A stretch of 64,000 nt of DNA, taken from the NCBI RefSeq assembly GCF_018343545.2, contig NZ_JAGYPE020000001.1:1-64000 (forward strand). The letters are read 5' to 3'. The stretch's first letter is position 1. Every line of letters begins with the position of its first letter. The notes below the pieces were generated by a model, which saw nothing but the letters and a program-made list of their open reading frames with translations, was not told the origin of the DNA and did not search any database. This DNA comes from Neobacillus citreus. GTDB taxonomy: Bacteria > Bacillota > Bacilli > Bacillales > Cytobacillaceae. Positions 1 to 7,302 of this stretch are shown here, one piece after another. The translations under genes were made by a program, and so were the position numbers.

Positions 1-22
1 ATCCCAACTTTCAAATTTACTG

Positions 23-54
23 AAAAAATAAAAACAGCGGCATGATGTCCGCTG
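23..54 (-). terminator. Rho-independent terminator of flaG-yviE
   Basis: On the minus strand a CAGCGG/CCGCTG stem with an 8-base loop (35-54) is followed by a T-rich run (23-34). It begins 12 bases after the yviE stop codon, so it ends the flaG-yviE unit. Confidence 0.85.
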
Positions 55-66
55 CTAAATCCATTG

Positions 67-642
67 TTACGTTCGGGCATTTATTGTCCCGCCGATAAAA
101 TCGATATCAAGCTGCTGGTGCTGGCGAAGGTAAACCTCTGTTCGGCCGGGAGTATACTCATGAATCGGCCGATTAGCCACAGAGGTAATTTCCGCACCGC
201 CCTGTTTCCAAGAAATGTGGAGCTCAGTCGGAATATAATGAATTTTAACAGCGCCATAACTTGGAATGAACTTAATATTGAAATCAGCAGGTTCAGGGTT
301 GGCGTTTTGTGAAGCAATCCACATAATAGCATCGGCCTTTTTTTCAATTGCAGCCAGTTGATCTCCCTCTTCGGCAATCTCGGCAACAGCCTCTAAGCCT
401 TCTTGTTTTGAAAAATCAGCCATCTCGGTACTCAGCACACTTATTGGCTTAAAGCCAAGCTCATTCCGGGCTTGATCTTGGTTTATTTCCATGGAAGCTG
501 CCTTCCTATCAATTGTCATCGAGGAAGGAACTTGATTGATTAATAAATCTGCTGGTTTTTGCTGAATTTCCTGCCGTGGCTGGATAATCCGCAACCCGAT
601 TTGTGCATACGTTTGGTGCATTCGGATTTGTGGAACCTGCAT
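67..642 (-). CDS. yviE: YviE-like flagellar-locus protein (DUF6470)
   Basis: A 191-residue soluble protein with no signal peptide or membrane segment. Its start (MQVPQIRM, then TYAQIGLRI), the middle EGDQLAAIEKK and the length match the YviE/DUF6470 family, whose gene sits beside flgL and fliW in Bacillus subtilis; its biochemical role is unknown. The ATG at 642 has an AAGGTGA ribosome site. It lies 22 bases after flaG in a two-gene unit and is closed by a terminator at 23-54. In this genome it is separated from csrA and hag, and no fliW is seen beside it, so the usual neighbourhood has been rearranged. Confidence 0.8.
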   Translation of the reverse strand: MQVPQIRMHQTYAQIGLRIIQPRQEIQQKPADLLINQVPSSMTIDRKAASMEINQDQARNELGFKPISVLSTEMADFSKQEGLEAVAEIAEEGDQLAAIEKKADAIMWIASQNANPEPADFNIKFIPSYGAVKIHYIPTELHISWKQGGAEITSVANRPIHEYTPGRTEVYLRQHQQLDIDFIGGTINART

Positions 643-664
643 TTATCTTCACCTTCTAACCTGG

Positions 665-1012
665 TTACCCTTTCATATCAACAAGAAGACCCAGATATTC
701 CGTCATCGCTGCATACATATCCAGCATTTTCTTCGGCGGGATCTCCTTTACCACTTCGTTTGTGGTATCATCTACAATGGCCACATAAAATTCCTTCAAT
801 TCATCATGAAAACGGAACTTCAAGTGTGTATTGGATTCTTTTAAGAACTGATTTATACTTTCAATAACTTTTTCGGTCTTTTCTTTTAAATCCTGCCCCT
901 GATATAAAGGGTTTTGTTTATCAGGTGTAACCTCCTTTACTTTTGAGATACTTTCCACTTGTTCCACCTTTTTGGTGAATGAACTATTAGCTGCTGTCAG
1001 CTTGTCAAGCAA
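665..1012 (-). CDS. flaG: FlaG family flagellar protein
   Basis: A 115-residue protein. The second half (residues about 60-110, HLKFRFHDELKEFYVAIVDD and the following EVVKEIPPKKMLDMYAAM) is the typical FlaG domain; the first half is polar and low in conservation. FlaG/YvyC proteins are linked to filament length and usually sit beside fliD. The start is a TTG at 1012, with GGGGGG six bases upstream; no better in-frame start exists. A sigma-D promoter with an exact 15-base spacer lies at 1044-1070, so the gene belongs to the late motility regulon and is co-transcribed with the yviE homologue downstream. Confidence 0.85.
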   Translation of the reverse strand: MLDKLTAANSSFTKKVEQVESISKVKEVTPDKQNPLYQGQDLKEKTEKVIESINQFLKESNTHLKFRFHDELKEFYVAIVDDTTNEVVKEIPPKKMLDMYAAMTEYLGLLVDMKG

Positions 1013-1043
1013 GCCAATCCCCCCTTTTTCATGTTCATTTTAA

Positions 1044-1070
1044 TTATCGGAAGTGGCCGAAGATTGTTTA
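1044..1070 (-). promoter_or_regulatory. Sigma-D promoter of flaG-yviE
   Basis: Minus strand: TAAA (1067-1070), 15-base spacer, TCCGATAA (1044-1051), against the sigma-D consensus TAAA-N15-GCCGATAT. It sits 32 bases upstream of the flaG start. Confidence 0.8.
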
Positions 1071-1074
1071 AGTT

Positions 1075-1119
1075 ACAAAAATTGAAAAAGAAGCACCTAA
1101 TGGATAGGGCTTCTTTTTC
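1075..1119 (-). terminator. Terminator of mcp at 1124-3142
   Basis: Stem GAAAAAGAAGC/GCTTCTTTTTC (1084-1094 and 1109-1119) starting 5 bases after the mcp stop codon, followed on the minus strand by AATTTTTG. Confidence 0.75.
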
Positions 1120-1123
1120 ATTA

Positions 1124-3142
1124 CTACTGTAATTTAAATTTCTTAATATCATTGTCAAGCAGCTCAGATAGTTCTTTCAGTCCATTAGCATGCTCAATAA
1201 AGGATGCCATTGTCGCTGAAATCTGTTCCGCAGAAGCAGAGACCTCCTCCGTTGCTGCTGCTGTTTGCTCAGATACTGCGGTAATGCTGGCCATTTCCTG
1301 ACTGACCGTATCTTTATTTTCCTTGCTTTCCTCAATCGATGCCTGAACCTCGGCTGCCTTTTTAGCCAAATCATGAACCGCTGATAAAATATCATTAAAA
1401 ATATCTTTTGTTTGAAATACAGCAATATCCTGTTCGGTTACCGCCTGATTAGTCCGTTCCATTGCCTCTACGGCTTTACTTACAACAGTCTTTATACTAT
1501 CGACAATGCTCTTAATTTCATGCGCAGAAGCACGCGATTGTTCTGCTAATTTGCGAACTTCATTCGCTACCACCGCAAATCCCCGCCCATGTTCTCCGGC
1601 GCGTGCAGATTCGATTGAGGCATTAAGCGCTAGAAGATTCGTTTGATCAGTAATTTTTGTGATTGCTTCGATAATGGCATTGATTTCTCCCATCCGAACA
1701 TCTACTTCTTTCACAATCGAAGTTACTTCATTTGTGGACGTTTTTGTTTCAGATGACTTTTCTGTCAGAAAGACCACTTGTTCCAAGCCTTTATTGCTTA
1801 ACTCCATGGAACGCTCCGATACAAGATTCATATTTTCAGAAGTTGCAGATATTTCATCGAGCTGCTGGGATAAATCCTGCATTTGTTCCGAGCTTACGTT
1901 AACATTTCGTGCCTGCGATCCCGCCCCTTGAGCAATTTCATCAATGGCAACCGCCACTTCCGACAATGATGCACTTGTCTCTCTTGTCATTAAAGACAAT
2001 TGCGACGAAGTTTCCAAGACAGTTTTAGAAGTCTGTTCAACATTTTTTAGAGTTGATGATAGCTGCTCCATTGTTTGATTGAAACTTTGTTCCAAATCGT
2101 TAAATTCATCCTTGGTATTAATTGTGACTCTAGCTGTGAAGTCCCCTTTTGAAGCTGTTTCCAAAGCTTTCTTAATGGTCAGGACATTATTGGCTATTCG
2201 TCTTCCAAAGAAATAGGCGAAAAGGGAAGTTAAAACACCGAAGATGGCCGTTAATATCCAGCCAATATCCCGAATTCTGTTGGCACTTTCAACGATTTCT
2301 GCTTCATCTAGTGAAGAAACAAATCTCCACCCTATTTGTTCATTACTTGTAAAAGCAGAGAATGTATTTTTACCATTTATTTGATAATCGCTAAATCCTT
2401 CCTTTTGTTTAGATAGAGCTTTGGCCAAAGGATCAGATGAAGGCAATGTTGATCCAATCCGTTTGGTATCGGGGTGAAAGATATATTTTCCATTTGGTCC
2501 AAGGATGGTCATATAGCCTGTTTTTCCAATTTTAATTTGATTAATGGTGTTTGCGAATTTGTCCATAAAAATATCAATCGCTGCGACCCCAACCAATTGA
2601 CCATTTTTATCCTTTACAGTCTGGGCAAGGGTTAGTACCTGTTTCTTTGTAAAAGCGTCCTCATACGGTTCACTGAAATAGACCTTGCCATTTTGTTCAA
2701 CTGCGCCTTTATACCAGTCCCGTTTTGTCGGGTCATAGCCTTCAGGCAATTCAGTCTTAGGAGCTAATATCATATCTTTTTTTGAGGTAGCAAAATAAAC
2801 ACTGGCATAATCACTGCCCGTTTTTTGTACCCCTTCTAATAAGTAAAATCCATAATTAACGTTTTCTGGGTTTTGGTAAAATTCCGTAAAGTTTATATTG
2901 TTAGTGACAAGCTCAAGCTGGCTCGACACTCCTTCCATTTTATAATCCAGGATGGCATTTGCCTCTTTTGTTACTTGAAGTGTAGAATTTGAAACTTGGT
3001 CATGAATGATACCTTTTGTCACCACATTTGAAATGACGGCGATAGAAATTGTCGGAACTAGAGCAGCGGCTGTCACACCGGCAATCAATTTTGTTTTACT
3101 GCTTTTTAAATTGAACCTTGAGGTCTTTCTTTGCTGTTTCAT
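1124..3142 (-). CDS. Methyl-accepting chemotaxis protein, Cache sensor
   Basis: A 672-residue transmembrane chemoreceptor. Membrane segments at about 18-40 and 291-312 enclose a periplasm-facing Cache-type sensor of some 240 residues (with KRDWYKGA and [11 protein letters not shown] motifs), then a HAMP domain and a cytoplasmic signalling domain. The signalling hairpin tip reads [20 protein letters not shown], the binding site for CheA and CheW. It should sense small ligands and control CheA. The ATG at 3142 follows AAGGGGG. The gene has its own sigma-D promoter (3209-3235) and terminator (1075-1119), so it is monocistronic. The ligand cannot be read from sequence; Cache receptors often bind amino or carboxylic acids. 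Confidence 0.93.
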   Translation of the reverse strand: MKQQRKTSRFNLKSSKTKLIAGVTAAALVPTISIAVISNVVTKGIIHDQVSNSTLQVTKEANAILDYKMEGVSSQLELVTNNINFTEFYQNPENVNYGFYLLEGVQKTGSDYASVYFATSKKDMILAPKTELPEGYDPTKRDWYKGAVEQNGKVYFSEPYEDAFTKKQVLTLAQTVKDKNGQLVGVAAIDIFMDKFANTINQIKIGKTGYMTILGPNGKYIFHPDTKRIGSTLPSSDPLAKALSKQKEGFSDYQINGKNTFSAFTSNEQIGWRFVSSLDEAEIVESANRIRDIGWILTAIFGVLTSLFAYFFGRRIANNVLTIKKALETASKGDFTARVTINTKDEFNDLEQSFNQTMEQLSSTLKNVEQTSKTVLETSSQLSLMTRETSASLSEVAVAIDEIAQGAGSQARNVNVSSEQMQDLSQQLDEISATSENMNLVSERSMELSNKGLEQVVFLTEKSSETKTSTNEVTSIVKEVDVRMGEINAIIEAITKITDQTNLLALNASIESARAGEHGRGFAVVANEVRKLAEQSRASAHEIKSIVDSIKTVVSKAVEAMERTNQAVTEQDIAVFQTKDIFNDILSAVHDLAKKAAEVQASIEESKENKDTVSQEMASITAVSEQTAAATEEVSASAEQISATMASFIEHANGLKELSELLDNDIKKFKLQ

Positions 3143-3208
3143 AATTGCCCCCTTTTTAGGAAATCATAAAGTTTCATGTTTTGATAAATTTTTAGTAACT
3201 AACAAGAT

Positions 3209-3235
3209 TTATCGGTGAATAAATCAAAAAGTTTA
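3209..3235 (-). promoter_or_regulatory. Sigma-D promoter of mcp
   Basis: Minus strand TAAA (3232-3235), 15-base spacer, ACCGATAA (3209-3216), 66 bases upstream of the mcp start. Confidence 0.8.
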
Positions 3236-3636
3236 ATCAACATTTCGAAAAAATATTAGAGTACATTTCCCTTGATGTTGAAGTAAAAATTTACAGTTCA
3301 TATTGTACTGCTCTTGTAAGTCTTTTTGTTATTTAAAAAATAAAAAACAATTCATGATTGAATTCCTCCCACAAAATAGAAAAAGGACTTCACTCCGAAA
3401 AGAGAAGCCCATTTTGGCAAATATCATGCACATGTATGTTCAAGTATATAATATATTCTCATATCTTTTTCATTACCTATATATATGACCCGGGCAAACC
3501 TATCCAACTTTTAAAGATGTATGTCTGGTCCATATTGGTCATCTAGATGAGGCAGTCTGATTAGATGATACATTAAAAAACCTAAGTTTTTTTATGAGAT
3601 ATAAAATCATTAAAAGTCCCAATTTTTCTGCTTCTT

Positions 3637-3712
3637 AAAGCATGGATTGGCCAAAATTGTTTGTGCTACTTAAGAAAGAAAAGAATTCTTAGTTTGTCCA
3701 TCATTTCTTTCG
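3637..3712 (-). pseudogene. Decayed flagellin 3' fragment
   Basis: The minus strand here matches the C-terminal coding part of hag. AAAGAAATGATGGA is shared exactly, followed by a one-base deletion, then CAAACTAAGAA, and then a region readable as QTKNSFLS-stop-VAQTILANP against QTKNSILAQAAQAMLAQ in the intact flagellin. It has a frameshift and a stop codon and no beginning, so it is a relic of a second flagellin copy. About 76 bases are recognisable; the edges are uncertain. Confidence 0.7.
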
Positions 3713-3827
3713 AATTTGTGCAAAAACTTACATTCATAATTTAATACTCTTTCACATTAATAAGAGACTGTTATTTTGGTTTGTCACTATGAAAATAAGT
3801 ATTGACATAAATAGCACTTTTGATCAA

Positions 3828-5057
3828 TTAATTTTTAACTAACATAGACATATACGTCAAATTCATTAAGTTATTTTCTTTGAATAAGCCCATGGTCTTT
3901 TCAAAATACGTGGGATTATGTTCAAAAGTCTTTGAAAGGGATTGAACTAGTTTAATTACTAAGTCAGAAGTTAACCCATTATAATGATTTGCTATACCTA
4001 CTAAATGTAGCTTAATTAAAGAGTAATGTAAAATCATTCGTGTATAACTTTCGAATGGAGCATCACAATCAATTGGCATACAATTTTTAAACACATAATT
4101 TACAAGAAAATTCTCAAGCATATACTCATGCTCTTGCATAAATGGTGCATAATATTCCGCATAAGAATATTCGTAAGCTTCTTTGACTTCCTCATTTGTA
4201 GTGTTTACTTCAATTTTCAATCCTAACATCATATCTCTTGAACATTCCAAATACCTTGAGGAAGTTATTCCTTCTTTTAAACGTAGAATCACTAGTTCTC
4301 TACATAGTTGAAGTTGGATATCTAATTGGTTAGAAACATTATTAAATGCACCTTTAAATGTATAATCTTCTACACTTTTTAAATATTGCCCTAATATATC
4401 AGGAATTTCATTTAATCTATTGTTTTTCACACAAAGTTCTAATTCATTATAAAGCAGACCCAAAATAAGCAAACGTTCTTCAAGAGTATAATCTCTGTTT
4501 TGTAGAATTAAAATAGTCAAATATCGATATTCATCGATGCATTCTTTCCAGTGTGTTATTTTTCCCTTACTAGTATTAATTATGCTGGAATACTCCCTGA
4601 TGGATACCACTTCTTGTCCTAGTACAAAATTAATACCAATCTCGTTAAGTAACACTAACCTAGCAGCCTCAGGACAAGATACTGTTAAAGATTGCTCTAT
4701 TATATTATTTACTTTATTTATTCTTCTTGGATATACTGCGCATGTATTACATAAATAATCTTCACCTAGTTTGGTTTGAATATCACACCAACCTTCTTTA
4801 CTTAAAAAAGAACATTTCCCCTTTTCCATCCTCATTTTAGCTACATTATTCTTAGTAGGATTAGAACGGTTTCTTGTAATGTCCTTTTCTAATCTTAACT
4901 TCATATCAAAATTTTTTACTTTTTTATATTTTCTATATGTTTCTTCATCAACATTTACTCTCCACCCTGAACAGCAGGTATCTTCACATGCTGCCCCAAT
5001 ACAAGTGAATTTTTTAATATATTCAGGATTAAGTGTATCAACTAAGTTGGTTGTCAT
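3828..5057 (-). CDS. fliB: Flagellin lysine-N-methylase FliB
   Basis: A 409-residue, cysteine-rich protein of the FliB/YkgJ-type cluster family, which methylates surface lysines of flagellin and is thought to carry an iron-sulfur centre. Cysteines fall at 19, 24, 28 and 29 (CIGAACEDTCCSGW), then in GKCSFLSKEGWC and YLCNTCAVYPRR, the expected cluster. The rest is helical with no membrane segment. The ATG at 5057 follows AAGGAG. It lies directly downstream of hag, its likely substrate, but beyond the hag terminator. It is clearly more AT-rich than the flagellar genes around it, which suggests separate acquisition. No strong promoter was recognised. Confidence 0.9.
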   Translation of the reverse strand: MTTNLVDTLNPEYIKKFTCIGAACEDTCCSGWRVNVDEETYRKYKKVKNFDMKLRLEKDITRNRSNPTKNNVAKMRMEKGKCSFLSKEGWCDIQTKLGEDYLCNTCAVYPRRINKVNNIIEQSLTVSCPEAARLVLLNEIGINFVLGQEVVSIREYSSIINTSKGKITHWKECIDEYRYLTILILQNRDYTLEERLLILGLLYNELELCVKNNRLNEIPDILGQYLKSVEDYTFKGAFNNVSNQLDIQLQLCRELVILRLKEGITSSRYLECSRDMMLGLKIEVNTTNEEVKEAYEYSYAEYYAPFMQEHEYMLENFLVNYVFKNCMPIDCDAPFESYTRMILHYSLIKLHLVGIANHYNGLTSDLVIKLVQSLSKTFEHNPTYFEKTMGLFKENNLMNLTYMSMLVKN

Positions 5058-5139
5058 TTATCTACTCCTTAATATAATTTAATTTTTCCAAAGAGAGAAC
5101 ATATATTTAGTTTTCTTCTTGGGAAAATTAAATTATATA

Positions 5140-5173
5140 TAAACGAAAAGGGAATGAAAAATCCATTCCCTTT
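5140..5173 (-). terminator. hag terminator
   Basis: A 10-bp perfect stem AAAGGGAATG/CATTCCCTTT (5147-5156 and 5164-5173) 16 bases after the hag stop codon. Confidence 0.8.
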
Positions 5174-5189
5174 CCATTTGATTTTTTTA

Positions 5190-6026
5190 TTAACGAAGCA
5201 ATTGAAGTACGCCTTGTGGCTGTTGATTTGCCTGTGCAAGCATAGCTTGGGCAGCTTGAGCAAGAATAGAGTTCTTAGTTTGCTCCATCATTTCTTTCGC
5301 CATGTCTACATCACGTACACGAGACTCAGCAGCTGTTAAGTTTTCAGAAGCTGTATTCAAGTTGTTGATTGTATGTTCCAAGCGGTTTTGGGTTGCACCT
5401 AGATAGCTTCGACCTGAAGAAACATCTGCAATTTGACTATCAAGTGTTGTTACAGCACCTTGAGCACCAGCTAAAGTAGAGATATCTAGAGCATCATTAG
5501 CTGCAACAAGAGCAGTTTTCAAATCCACACCAGTTTTTGACAAATCAATGTCCATCGTTTGAGCTGAATTTGCACCTACTTGGATTTTTAGTACACCAAC
5601 AGCCCCAGCCGATTTATCCAACAACTTCATAGTGTTGAACTCAGTATTGTCTGTAATTCTTGTGATTTCTTGACTTAATTGGTCAAACTCATCTTGTAGA
5701 GCAGTTCTATCAGCACCAACGTTAGTATCAGAAGAAGCTTGTACTGCAAGTTCTCTTTGTCTTTGAAGAATGGAATGTACTTCATTTAATGCACCTTCAG
5801 CAGTTTGAATTAGAGAGATACCATCTTGTGAGTTCTTAGAAGCCATATCCAAACCACGAATTTGTCCACGCATTTTTTCAGAGATTGCTAGACCAGCAGC
5901 GTCATCTCCAGCACGATTGATACGAAGACCTGAAGATAATTTCTCCATAGATTTTGACTGTGCATTTGATGCACTGTTCAACTGACGGTGAGTGTTCAAT
6001 GCTGCAATGTTGTGATTAATACGCAT
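5190..6026 (-). CDS. hag: Flagellin, filament subunit
   Basis: A 278-residue flagellin, about the size of short Bacillus flagellins. The conserved N-terminal D0/D1 helices (MRINHNIAALNTHRQL, then SGLRINRAGDDAAGLAISEK) and C-terminal D1/D0 (AESRVRDVDMAKEMMEQTKN, ending VLQLLR) enclose only a short variable middle, so the outer D2/D3 domains are nearly absent. It is exported by the flagellar secretion system and polymerises under the FliD cap. The ATG at 6026 follows AGGAGGA. No sigma-D promoter lies in the 103 bases between the tandem csrA gene and hag, so hag is probably transcribed with csrA from the promoters at 6532-6781. FliB just downstream probably methylates its lysines. Confidence 0.97.
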   Translation of the reverse strand: MRINHNIAALNTHRQLNSASNAQSKSMEKLSSGLRINRAGDDAAGLAISEKMRGQIRGLDMASKNSQDGISLIQTAEGALNEVHSILQRQRELAVQASSDTNVGADRTALQDEFDQLSQEITRITDNTEFNTMKLLDKSAGAVGVLKIQVGANSAQTMDIDLSKTGVDLKTALVAANDALDISTLAGAQGAVTTLDSQIADVSSGRSYLGATQNRLEHTINNLNTASENLTAAESRVRDVDMAKEMMEQTKNSILAQAAQAMLAQANQQPQGVLQLLR

Positions 6027-6129
6027 AATGTAAATCCTCCTAAAAGATTATTTTGAATTTTATTGGGTTTCCCCTAAGTTGATATATAATAAACCCTATG
6101 GGTCTACTAACAATATGAAAAAATTCCTT
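6027..6129 (-). promoter_or_regulatory. hag leader with possible CsrA-binding sites
   Basis: On the minus strand the leader can form a GGGTTT...AAACCC hairpin with GGGGA at the 3' side of its loop, followed by the AGGAGGA ribosome site. GGA motifs in a loop and at the ribosome site are what CsrA binds in the Bacillus subtilis hag leader. That this leader is CsrA-regulated is an inference. Confidence 0.45.
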
Positions 6130-6489
6130 CTAAATTCTAAACTTGTAACTATGGACTTTAGGCTGGCAGGGTTGAATTCGGTTATCGCACAATTCTTCGC
6201 GGTAGATTTTTACATCTTTAGGTGCATCAATTGCGAAACGAAGTAAACCTGTTTCAGTTTGAAGAATGGTCACCGATATGGTATCTCCAATTATCACGCT
6301 GTCCCCAACTGTTTTTGTCCTTTTTTTAAACTTGCCTATCCATCGACCGCTTACCTTTACTTTTCTTATTTGAAGTTCTGGTGGGGCATCAATGGATAAC
6401 CATGGTCTTGAACCGTATTGCAGAACAGTAACTTTTACATTTTTTCCAATGATGACAGACTGTCCAATCTCTCTGCCGATGATTAGCAT
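6130..6489 (-). CDS. csrA: Single-chain tandem CsrA-like RNA-binding protein
   Basis: A 119-residue protein made of two CsrA units; ordinary CsrA is 60-75 residues and works as a dimer. Unit 1 (about 1-46) begins MLIIGREIGQSVIIG and has SIDAPPELQI. After a basic linker, unit 2 (about 61-102) has VGDSVIIGD, then FAIDAPKDVKIYREEL. In CsrA dimers each RNA site joins strand 1 of one subunit (Leu4, Arg6) to strand 5 of the other (Arg44). Here Arg6 is kept only in unit 1 and the Arg44 equivalent (Arg97) only in unit 2, so one intact site is expected. The ATG at 6489 is chosen over an upstream TTG that overlaps the GGAGG ribosome site. The role is probably translational control of hag downstream. 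Confidence 0.8.
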   Translation of the reverse strand: MLIIGREIGQSVIIGKNVKVTVLQYGSRPWLSIDAPPELQIRKVKVSGRWIGKFKKRTKTVGDSVIIGDTISVTILQTETGLLRFAIDAPKDVKIYREELCDNRIQPCQPKVHSYKFRI

Positions 6490-6531
6490 CTTGTTACCAT
6501 CCTCCAAAGATTCTTTTACCTTACAATTCTA

Positions 6532-6558
6532 TTATCGGTTATTCGAAAGAATTGTTTA
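6532..6558 (-). promoter_or_regulatory. Sigma-D promoter P1 of csrA-hag
   Basis: Minus strand TAAA (6555-6558), 15-base spacer, ACCGATAA (6532-6539), 43 bases upstream of the csrA start. Confidence 0.8.
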
Positions 6559-6612
6559 GTTTGAATTAGCATATTTTTTGCTAATTATTTAAAAAATTCT
6601 TTGTTATTATTT

Positions 6613-6639
6613 TTATCGGATGGTAAAATTATATGTTTA
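6613..6639 (-). promoter_or_regulatory. Sigma-D promoter P2 of csrA-hag
   Basis: Minus strand TAAA (6636-6639), 15-base spacer, TCCGATAA (6613-6620), 81 bases upstream of P1. Confidence 0.75.
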
Positions 6640-6685
6640 GCAATTTTTTATTTTTTTACCTTTCCCTTTAAGAATTTCTTATTTT

Positions 6686-6712
6686 TTTTCGGATAGGTTT
6701 TGAATTTGTTTG
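6686..6712 (-). promoter_or_regulatory. Degenerate sigma-D-like site in csrA-hag array
   Basis: Minus strand CAAA (6709-6712), 15-base spacer, TCCGAAAA (6686-6693). It keeps the register of the array, but each element has a mismatch, so it may be a decayed copy. Confidence 0.35.
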
Positions 6713-6754
6713 ATTCTTTTTAACCTATCCATTAATTATCCCTTGCTATTATTT

Positions 6755-6781
6755 TTATCGACCCCCTGCAATAATTGTTTA
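6755..6781 (-). promoter_or_regulatory. Sigma-D promoter P4 of csrA-hag
   Basis: Minus strand TAAA (6778-6781), 15-base spacer, GTCGATAA (6755-6762). It shares flanking words (TATTATTTTTATCG, ATTGTTTAGT) with P2 and P1, which suggests promoter duplication. Confidence 0.7.
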
Positions 6782-6802
6782 GTACCTTTCAAGAAAATTC
6801 CC

Positions 6803-6845
6803 TAAAAAAAATAAATAGCCCTATCCATCTAGGGATAAGGCTATT
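6803..6845 (-). terminator. Terminator of the PilZ gene
   Basis: Stem AATAGCC/GGCTATT (6814-6820 and 6839-6845) with an inner TATCC/GGATA pairing, followed on the minus strand by TATTTTTTT. It separates the PilZ gene from the csrA promoter array. Confidence 0.8.
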
Positions 6846-6860
6846 GTAGATAATCTTTTT

Positions 6861-7232
6861 TTATTTAAAATGCTCACCATAATTAAATTCAAATCTAAAA
6901 CCATAATCAAAAAAATGTTTGACAAGTTTTTGCTTTCTTACTATTTTTCCAAACAAAACTATTTCCCGATTATGTAGTTTTAAATGAACCTTATAGATTG
7001 CAAGAAAGTTGACAGCAAATTCAACTTTACTAACAAATCTTAATCCGCCAGCACTCATATCTACTATATAAATATCTTTAGTTTCAATGTTCTGATTCTC
7101 ATTTTGATATGATATTGTAACAAGTTCAAGGGAGGATTTAACTGGTTTATCAAACTTATATCTCTTAAATCGTCTTCTATTTAAGGTCTTGTTCAAGTGG
7201 ATCACCAATTGCTTTTTTCTATATAATACCAT
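6861..7232 (-). CDS. PilZ-domain protein, likely c-di-GMP binding
   Basis: A PilZ domain fills the protein. The RxxxR element is in NRRRFKRYKF and the D/NxSxxG element is in IVDMSAGGLRF, the two pieces that bind cyclic di-GMP; a YGFRFEF strand ends it. It probably tunes motility, as the Bacillus YpfA/MotI (DgrA) proteins do by acting on the motor. No good ribosome site precedes the ATG at 7232, and a TTG at 7196 after GGTGAT, just before the domain, may be the true start (111 residues). It stands alone between the fliD terminator and its own terminator; its promoter was not recognised. Confidence 0.8.
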   Translation of the reverse strand: MVLYRKKQLVIHLNKTLNRRRFKRYKFDKPVKSSLELVTISYQNENQNIETKDIYIVDMSAGGLRFVSKVEFAVNFLAIYKVHLKLHNREIVLFGKIVRKQKLVKHFFDYGFRFEFNYGEHFK

Positions 7233-7250
7233 ATCAAATTAGAAAATTAA

Positions 7251-7292
7251 AAAGCGCCGATTATCTTTTCCCTTTCAGATAATCGGCGCTTT
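7251..7292 (-). terminator. fliD terminator
   Basis: A perfect 16-bp stem (7251-7266 with 7277-7292, containing GCGCCGATTATC) and 10-base loop, 11 bases past the fliD stop codon, then TTAATTTTC on the minus strand. Confidence 0.9.
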
Positions 7293-7302
7293 AACATTTA
7301 TA

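Larger units (their letters stand above)
3143..3827. other. Gene-free stretch between mcp and fliB
   Basis: About 685 bases without a credible gene. It holds the mcp sigma-D promoter (3209-3235) and a decayed flagellin 3' fragment (3637-3712). Short open frames near 3303-3546 lack ribosome sites and family features. The sequence is very AT-rich. Confidence 0.6.

Noticed and set aside
3303..3546. Two overlapping small open frames upstream of mcp
   Set aside because: No ribosome site, low-complexity AT-rich composition and no family resemblance.
6490..6507. Upstream TTG start of the tandem csrA gene
   Set aside because: It overlaps the GGAGG ribosome site; the ATG at 6489 restores the normal CsrA N-terminus.
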